Of a stretch of DNA of 44,613 nt, positions 40,195 to 44,613 are shown piece by piece; within the stretch, counting starts at the first letter, position 1, and each line of letters begins with the position of its first letter. A program made the translations under genes and the position numbers. The stretch is from Acidimicrobiales bacterium (GTDB lineage: Bacteria > Actinomycetota > Acidimicrobiia > Acidimicrobiales > SZUA-35), in contig JAHDCV010000029.1 of the NCBI GenBank assembly GCA_020629695.1, positions 1-44,613 of the forward strand, read 5' to 3'. Below the pieces are notes generated by a model. That model saw only the letters and a program-made list of their open reading frames with translations, was not told where the DNA came from and made no database searches.

Positions 40195-42620
40195 CCGGCG
40201 TCGATCTCCAGCGAGGCGACGAGCTCACGACTCGACCAACCGAGATCCACGGTGACCGCCCCCGGGCGCGGGCTCCACTGCCCCGGCTCGGTCCGCCACT
40301 CGTCGAGCACGTGACGATCGATCGAGACGACCACACGATCCGAACCACCGACGTCGAGACGAGCCACGGCGAAGCCGCCGAGCGAGCGGTCCGGGTGACG
40401 CTGCGGACCGGCGTCGGTCGACACGTAGGCCTGCACGACGGCCTTGCCGGGCCGTTGGCCGGTGTTGCTCACCGTGACCGTGACCTCGATCGAGTCCTCA
40501 CCGGCGGAGGCCGACGCATCGCCCATCTCGAACGTCGTGTAGGACCGACCCTGCCCGAACGCCACGGCGACGTCGAGGTCTCGCACGTCGTACCAACGGT
40601 GACCGACGAAGACCCCCTCGCGATAGTGGGTCAGGTCGCGGTCGCCCGGAACGTCGAGGATCGTCGGTGCGTCGGTGATGCGACGAGGGAAGGTGACCGG
40701 CGATCGGCCGCCGGGGTCGGCCCGACCCGTGAGGATGTCGGCGAGAGCGCCGCCGAACTCCTGACCCGGGTACCAGGCGAGCAGGGTCGCGGCAGCGGCG
40801 TCGAGCCAGGGGAGATCGACGGGTCCGCCTGCGTTGACGACCACGACGGTGCGAGGATTCGCCGCGATGCAGCGCTCGACCAGCTCGACCTGACGACCGG
40901 GCAGCCCGAAGTCGGGTCGGTCGTGGCCTTCGGTCTCCCACTCGGCGTTCAGACCGACCACCACAACGGCGACGTCCGCGGCCGCGGCCGCCTCGACGGC
41001 GGCATCGAGGAGCGCATCGTGGTCGACCGGCTCGAGCCAGCCGAACCGGAGACCGGCGAGCAGCGGGTTGTCGCCGCGGGACCACTCCACCACGACCTCG
41101 ACCTCGGTGCCGGCTCGCAGCTCGATCGCGCCGGTGACCTCGGCGGTGCCCATCTGATAGAAGACGTCGCCCGGCTGCGGAGCGGTCCAGTTGTCGACGA
41201 CGAGTGCGCCGTCGACGAGCACGCGGGTCCGGCCGACGCCACAGACACCGAACTGGTGCGAGCCGTCGACCTCGATGCGGAGCCGGCCGGTGTAGCGGCG
41301 GGACCAGACGAACGGGTCGGGTGTGTCCTGGGGCCCGTGCACGACGGCGGTCACGGCGGCCTGGGTCCAGTGATCGAGCACCTCACCGCCGAGTTCGGCG
41401 TCGGCGAACACCTCCACCGAGATCGGATCGTCGCCGACCCACCGGTCGTTCTCGACGCGGGGCAGATAGCGGTGCGCGAGGCAGCCGACCTCGTGACGGA
41501 TCTCGACCTCGCCGGCGAGCTCCTGCAGACCGGCGAGCGGCGAGCACAGGTGATGCGGCTTGACACCCGCCGAACCGCCACCCACGGCGACACCCGGATC
41601 GGCGTTCGGCCCGATCACCGCGATCGATCCGAGCCGGCCCATGTCGAACGGCAGTGTCCCGTCGTTGTGGACGAGCACCATGCCGTCGGCGGCCACGGCG
41701 CGCACGGCCGCCCGCTCGAGCGGGTCGTCGACCGAATCCTCGACCGTGAGGTCCTCCATCGCGTGCTCACCGATGCGGCCGGTGCGCTCGGCGAGGCGGA
41801 GCATCTCCATGACCCGGGCATCGAGGGTCGTCTCGGCGAGTTCACCGGCGTCGATCGCGGCCCGCAGGTTCGCGCCGAACGCGAGGGGCGGTCCGGGCAT
41901 CTCCAGATCCATGCCGGCTTCGATCGGGCCGACCGCCGAGTGGGTCGCCCCCCAGTCGCTCATCACCAGCCCCGACCAACCCCATTCGTCGCGGAGCAGG
42001 TCGGTCAGCAGCGCCTTGTCCTCGGTGCAGTGCACACCGTTGAGGCGCGGGTAGGCGGCCATGATCGTCCACACCCCGGCGTCGACGGCGGCCTTGAACG
42101 GGCGCAGGTACACCTCCCGCAGGGTCCGATCGTCGATCTCGGACGAGACGATGAACCGGCGGTACTCGACGTCGTTGGCGACGAAGTGCTTCGCGCAGGC
42201 CGCGACCTCACCGGTCGACTGGACACCGGCGATGTAGGACGCGCCGATGAGCGACACGAGCGTCGGGTCCTCACCGAAGGACTCGAAGTTGCGACCGCCG
42301 AGCGGGTGTCGGGCGATGTTGAGGGTCGGGGCGAGCAGCACCTGGGCCCGCTTGCGCTGGAGTTCGACCGCCAGCAGCTCGCCGACCCGGAAGACCTGGT
42401 CCCGGTCGAACGATGCCGCCAGATTGACCGCGGCGGGGAAGCAGATGGCGGGTGTCCCGAGCCCGGAGTCACCACGGACCCCGTTCGGCCCGTCGCTCAC
42501 CTTGATCGACCCGACACCCAGCCGTTCGACGGGGCGGGTGTACCAGGTCGACTCGCCGGCGACGAGCGAGACCTTCTCGTCGAGGGTCAGTTGGGCGAGG
42601 AGTTCGTTCAGGTCAGCCAC
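40191..42620 (-). CDS. Glycoside hydrolase family 3 beta-glucosidase-like enzyme with PA14 insert
   Basis: This protein of about 809 residues has the GH3 N-terminal TIM barrel (IKVSDGPNGVRG, LLAPTLNIARHPLGGRNFESFGEDP, CAKHFVANDVEYRR). The nucleophile is Asp222 in GLVMSDWGATHS. A C-terminal alpha-beta domain (AVIGPNADPG, EWETEGHDRPDFGLPGRQ) is interrupted by a PA14-like insert at roughly 400-520 (RYTGRLRIEVDGSHQFGV). A fibronectin-III-like tail (VTVTVSNTGQRPGKAVVQAYVS) closes it. It should release glucose or another sugar from beta-linked glycans or glycosides. No signal peptide is seen, so it is probably cytoplasmic. I chose the GTG at 42620 (VADLNELLAQLTLDEKV) because GGAG lies 8 nt before it; an in-frame ATG at 42680 adds 20 unlikely residues. 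Confidence 0.92.
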   Translation of the reverse strand: MADLNELLAQLTLDEKVSLVAGESTWYTRPVERLGVGSIKVSDGPNGVRGDSGLGTPAICFPAAVNLAASFDRDQVFRVGELLAVELQRKRAQVLLAPTLNIARHPLGGRNFESFGEDPTLVSLIGASYIAGVQSTGEVAACAKHFVANDVEYRRFIVSSEIDDRTLREVYLRPFKAAVDAGVWTIMAAYPRLNGVHCTEDKALLTDLLRDEWGWSGLVMSDWGATHSAVGPIEAGMDLEMPGPPLAFGANLRAAIDAGELAETTLDARVMEMLRLAERTGRIGEHAMEDLTVEDSVDDPLERAAVRAVAADGMVLVHNDGTLPFDMGRLGSIAVIGPNADPGVAVGGGSAGVKPHHLCSPLAGLQELAGEVEIRHEVGCLAHRYLPRVENDRWVGDDPISVEVFADAELGGEVLDHWTQAAVTAVVHGPQDTPDPFVWSRRYTGRLRIEVDGSHQFGVCGVGRTRVLVDGALVVDNWTAPQPGDVFYQMGTAEVTGAIELRAGTEVEVVVEWSRGDNPLLAGLRFGWLEPVDHDALLDAAVEAAAAADVAVVVVGLNAEWETEGHDRPDFGLPGRQVELVERCIAANPRTVVVVNAGGPVDLPWLDAAAATLLAWYPGQEFGGALADILTGRADPGGRSPVTFPRRITDAPTILDVPGDRDLTHYREGVFVGHRWYDVRDLDVAVAFGQGRSYTTFEMGDASASAGEDSIEVTVTVSNTGQRPGKAVVQAYVSTDAGPQRHPDRSLGGFAVARLDVGGSDRVVVSIDRHVLDEWRTEPGQWSPRPGAVTVDLGWSSRELVASLEIDAG

Positions 42621-42718
42621 GGCGTGTACTCCGGCTCGAGGGTCGTGCCGCAGTCTCTCGCCTCCGGGGCGGGCTGACACGCCCGGGGCCGGAGAAGCTG
42701 ACCTCCGTCAGCGACGGG

Positions 42719-42976
42719 TCAGATCAGGAACGGGATGGCGGCGACGAGGTGGACCGTGCCGAGCACGAGCGCCTGGGCCGGCGTCAGCGGTGTGCCATCG
42801 GTGTGGGCGATGCCCGAACCGACGACGAGCACGGTGGCGATGGCCATCGCCGGGACGAACCCGCCGAACACGATGCCCATGAGCACGATCGCCGCGCCCA
42901 TGGTCGCCACGATCTGAGGTCCCACCGTCGAGTTCCCGTGTCGTCCGACCGTCAGGTCGATCGTTGCTGCCACCAT
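42719..42976 (-). CDS. Small hydrophobic membrane protein
   Basis: I do not recognise this 85-residue protein. After a short polar start (VGRHGNSTVG) it is almost wholly hydrophobic, with segments near residues 22-40 and 43-54 and a third at the C-terminus (ALVLGTVHLVAAIPFLI). That suggests two or three membrane helices. The ATG at 42976 is chosen because AAGGAG lies 8 nt upstream; a GTG at 42985 overlaps that ribosome-binding site and is unlikely. It is divergent from the anchored protein gene at 43251. Confidence 0.6.
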   Translation of the reverse strand: MVAATIDLTVGRHGNSTVGPQIVATMGAAIVLMGIVFGGFVPAMAIATVLVVGSGIAHTDGTPLTPAQALVLGTVHLVAAIPFLI

Positions 42977-43125
42977 CGTTCCCACTCCTTCATCCGCCTT
43001 CGTGATCGTGCCATCTCCGACGTTTCGATGCGACCTGGGGTTGCAGATCGCCGTTCTTCGTCACCGGTTCGACATCTGTGAAACCCGCGCGTCACACGAA
43101 CCCGGTCGCTTCCGTACCGAACAGT

Positions 43126-43160
43126 GGACGTTCGCGACTTTCCGGAAGTCGCGAACGTCC
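43126..43160. repeat. Perfect 15-bp-stem inverted repeat in a divergent intergenic region
   Basis: GGACGTTCGCGACTT (43126-43140) and its exact complement (43146-43160) flank the loop TCCGG. It lies in the 274-bp region between start codons at 42976 and 43251. No T-run follows in either direction and no gene ends here, so it is not an obvious terminator. The rest of this intergenic region shows no clear gene. Confidence 0.8.
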
Positions 43161-43239
43161 GAAAGACACACGGCCCCGGCCTCGGCGTCAACGTCGATCC
43201 GAGGTCGGGGTGCCGTGCATCGCCCACCCCGCTCCCCCC

Positions 43240-43244
43240 GGAGG
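43240..43244 (+). promoter_or_regulatory. Shine-Dalgarno GGAGG that sets the start at 43251
   Basis: GGAGG lies 6 nt before the ATG at 43251. The open frame extends upstream to 43002, but it crosses the inverted repeat and carries no ribosome-binding site there. Confidence 0.7.
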
Positions 43245-43250
43245 CCAATC

Positions 43251-44036
43251 ATGAAACGAGTCCTCGCCGGTGCTTCGATCGGCGCAGCCTTCACACTCGC
43301 CGTCGTCCTGGCCGCATGGACCGGCGTCATCAGCTTCACGCCGCCCTGGCAGATCGCCTTTCCGGACTTCACCGACACCGAGGTCGAGATCTCCCTCCCC
43401 GAGGAGGCGCGGATCGTCGCGGTCGAGAAGATCACCCTCGACTGCCGGGCCCGGGTGCACGCCGAGGTGCCGATCGAAGGCAAACGCGACCATCTCGCCT
43501 TCGGACAGGTGTACCGGACCGACACCGTCGAGATGACCGCCTACGGCGACCTGGACACCTGTGTGAGCGGCCACTCCGCTCGGGTCCACCGCCACGCCGA
43601 CGGCACCACCGAGGTCGTGATCCCGGGCGAGTCGATCGTGTTCGTCCGACCGCGAGTCGACACCGTCCGCACGGCCGAGACCGTGACGGTCGACAAGGGC
43701 CTGGTCGGCAAGTTCACCGATGTGGCCCCGTGGGTCTCCGACGACCTCGGACTCACGCCGCTCGCCTACGCCCATGCCCAGAACGTGATCGGCTCCTCGT
43801 CGTGCACCGCTGCGGCCTACGACGTGACCGAGCAGCTCATCATCGACGCCTACACCGAGCAGTTCGTCGACCAGGGCGCCGACCCCGACGCCCTGTCGGT
43901 CACGATCGACGGTGACCCGATCTTCTCGAGCGACGTGCCCGCGGACTTCGGCGAGCACGTGCAGATGGGCACCACCGGTGGTGAGGTGACCTGCACCCCG
44001 GCCGACGGCCTGGGTGCGATCACCGATGTCGGCTGA
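43251..44036 (+). CDS. Membrane-anchored hypothetical protein, possibly DUF4230-like
   Basis: This 261-residue protein has one hydrophobic helix at residues 5-26 (ASIGAAFTLAVVLAAWTGVI) after MKRVLAG, then a soluble domain expected outside the membrane. Four cysteines (65, 104, 185, 248) could make two disulfides. The order of elements recalls DUF4230: strands around GKRDHLAFGQVYRTDTVEMTAYGDLD, then TTEVVIPGESIVFVRPRVDTVRT, and a C-terminal helix followed by DALSVTID. That similarity is from memory and weak. The start has a good ribosome-binding site. The gene lies 50 bp upstream of arfB and 90 bp downstream of the inverted repeat. Confidence 0.7.
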   Translation: MKRVLAGASIGAAFTLAVVLAAWTGVISFTPPWQIAFPDFTDTEVEISLPEEARIVAVEKITLDCRARVHAEVPIEGKRDHLAFGQVYRTDTVEMTAYGDLDTCVSGHSARVHRHADGTTEVVIPGESIVFVRPRVDTVRTAETVTVDKGLVGKFTDVAPWVSDDLGLTPLAYAHAQNVIGSSSCTAAAYDVTEQLIIDAYTEQFVDQGADPDALSVTIDGDPIFSSDVPADFGEHVQMGTTGGEVTCTPADGLGAITDVG

Positions 44037-44072
44037 GAGCGAAACCCGCCGGATCGGCGCCGTGCCGACCGG

Positions 44073-44078
44073 TACGGT
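44073..44078 (+). promoter_or_regulatory. -10 hexamer TACGGT, leaderless start of arfB
   Basis: TACGGT lies 8 nt before the GTG at 44087, with no Shine-Dalgarno sequence. Confidence 0.45.
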
Positions 44079-44086
44079 GCCCTGCC

Positions 44087-44500
44087 GTGGACGGTGATCT
44101 GACCATCTCGAACTCGGTCACCGTGCCCGCGAACGAACTCGTCTGGCGGACGACCGCCTCCGGGGGTCCGGGTGGACAGCACGCCAACCGGGCCAACACC
44201 CGGGTCGAGCTGGTGTTCGAGATCGAGACCTCGCCATCGCTGACCGACGGCGTTCGTCAGCGCCTCGCCGATCGGTTCGGCCCGCGACTGCGGGTCGTCG
44301 TCGACGAGACCCGGTCGCAGCATCGCAATCGCGAGCTCGCCGCCGAACGCATGCGCGACCAGATCGCCGAAGCGCTGCGGCCGGTGCGGAAGCGGCGGCC
44401 CACGAAACCGACCCGAGGCTCGAAGGAGCGACGGATCACGGCCAAGAAGCAGCGCTCGCAGACCAAGCAGGGCCGCGGCCGCTACCGAGGCGACGGCTGA
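44087..44500 (+). CDS. arfB: Alternative ribosome-rescue factor ArfB (YaeJ-like peptidyl-tRNA hydrolase)
   Basis: ArfB enters stalled ribosomes and hydrolyses peptidyl-tRNA with a release-factor GGQ motif. The 137-residue protein has ASGGPGGQHANRANTRVELVFE, so the GGQ lies near residues 31-33. Unlike release factors it has no codon-recognition domain. The C-terminal tail is long and strongly basic (KERRITAKKQRSQTKQGRGRYR), as needed to thread into the empty mRNA channel. The GTG start at 44087 is supported by the TACGGT hexamer. Just downstream lies the triple 26-bp repeat, then the end of a convergent gene. Confidence 0.92.
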   Translation: MDGDLTISNSVTVPANELVWRTTASGGPGGQHANRANTRVELVFEIETSPSLTDGVRQRLADRFGPRLRVVVDETRSQHRNRELAAERMRDQIAEALRPVRKRRPTKPTRGSKERRITAKKQRSQTKQGRGRYRGDG

Positions 44501-44507
44501 TCCTGTC

Positions 44508-44585
44508 GATCTGTCGGCTCAGCCGACGGTGCCGATCTGTCGGCTCAGCCGACGGTGCCGATCTGTCGGCTCAGCCGACGGTGCC
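44508..44585. repeat. Three exact tandem copies of a 26-bp hairpin unit
   Basis: The units occupy 44508-44533, 44534-44559 and 44560-44585 without mismatch. Each contains GTCGGC-TCA-GCCGAC, a 6-bp stem (extendable by one wobble and one C-G pair) with a 3-base loop. The array begins 7 bp after the arfB stop, and its last unit contains the stop of a possible minus-strand gene. It may act as a repeated bidirectional terminator. Confidence 0.9.
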
Positions 44586-44613
44586 GTCGAGCGTCACCGT
44601 GACCGGCGCTCCG
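44571..44613 (-). CDS. Possible C-terminal end of a gene entering from the right
   Basis: On the minus strand the last 43 bases read GAPVTVTLDGTVG followed by TGA at 44571-44573. The wording looks like the tail of a beta-rich protein, but 13 residues are too few to identify it. The stop lies in the third copy of the tandem repeat, so the repeat may have grown by duplication of this gene's end. Confidence 0.35.
   Translation of the reverse strand, partial: GAPVTVTLDGTVG

Noticed and set aside
40170-42677. A 2.5-kb plus-strand open frame opposite the GH3 gene
   Set aside because: The minus strand encodes all GH3 motifs. The plus frame is a shadow rich in Arg, Gly, Val and Asp with no recognisable domain.
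43077-43096. TGTGA and TCACA half-sites resembling a CRP site
   Set aside because: The spacer is 10 bp rather than the 6 bp of CRP-type sites, and the match is only the two pentamers.
44508-44585. CRISPR-like array
   Set aside because: The 26-bp units are directly adjacent without spacers, so this is a tandem repeat.

Overview
The window is high-GC, densely packed chromosomal DNA from an actinobacterium. The gene content (F420-type LLM oxidoreductase, acyl-CoA ligases, a DUF3499-like protein, an AdaA-AlkA fusion, sulfotransferases) and the many apparent leaderless genes fit the class Acidimicrobiia. That placement is inference from style, not a phylogenetic result. I see no prophage, IS element, CRISPR array, rRNA or tRNA. 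No gene-free stretch exceeds 300 bases; the longest (30603-30889) holds a glycine riboswitch.

Layout. 1-2431 (minus): an acyl-CoA ligase cut by the window edge, preceded by a coupled SMP-30-type lactonase. 2490-7669 (plus): a UvrD-like helicase, an AlkA-like glycosylase, a DUF72/YecE protein and an FAD oxidoreductase. 7744-9305: an LLM oxidoreductase and mutM. 9302-10446 (minus): a VOC protein and a YceI protein, divergent from a MarR regulator across a 14-bp palindrome. 10545-13523: an unbroken chain marR, DUF2520/Rossmann protein, panC, panB, each overlapping the next by 4 nt. 13547-17445: a CPBP protease, an RNB-domain nuclease, a class C beta-lactamase-like hydrolase and a GNAT protein. 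17539-19487: an AdaA-AlkA fusion followed by ogt. 19484-22483: a Ppx/GppA phosphatase, prmA and a GGCT-like protein. 22530-26234: a nitronate-monooxygenase-like protein, a double rhodanese, an MmcQ/YjbR protein and a second acyl-CoA ligase. 26281-30602: a DUF1444-like protein, an APH-type kinase, surE and two unknown genes. 30654-34893: a tandem glycine riboswitch, gcvT and gcvP, without gcvH. 34907-38300: a DUF3499-like protein, an orphan XdhC-like protein and two overlapping sulfotransferases. 38305-42620 (minus): GH3 glycosidase, DUF4097-like membrane protein, an HD protein resembling the tail of a CCA-adding enzyme without its catalytic head, and an alkyltransferase-like protein, all overlapping. 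42719-44613: two membrane proteins around a perfect 15-bp-stem hairpin, arfB, and a triple 26-bp tandem repeat reaching the end of a gene that enters from the right.

How the genes fit together. Base-damage and alkylation repair recurs: helicase, AlkA-like glycosylase, MutM, AdaA-AlkA, Ogt and an alkyltransferase-like protein lie within 37 kb. Coenzyme A appears at several points (panC/panB and two acyl-CoA ligases). One-carbon metabolism is represented by the riboswitch-controlled glycine cleavage genes. About fourteen genes have a TANNNT hexamer 6-8 nt before the start codon and no Shine-Dalgarno sequence, the usual sign of leaderless transcripts. I used that signature to choose several start codons. 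Most of the window is ordinary housekeeping. The points most worth a second look are the headless CCA-enzyme-like HD protein, the riboswitch expression platform, the hairpin at 43126-43160 and the tandem repeat at 44508-44585.
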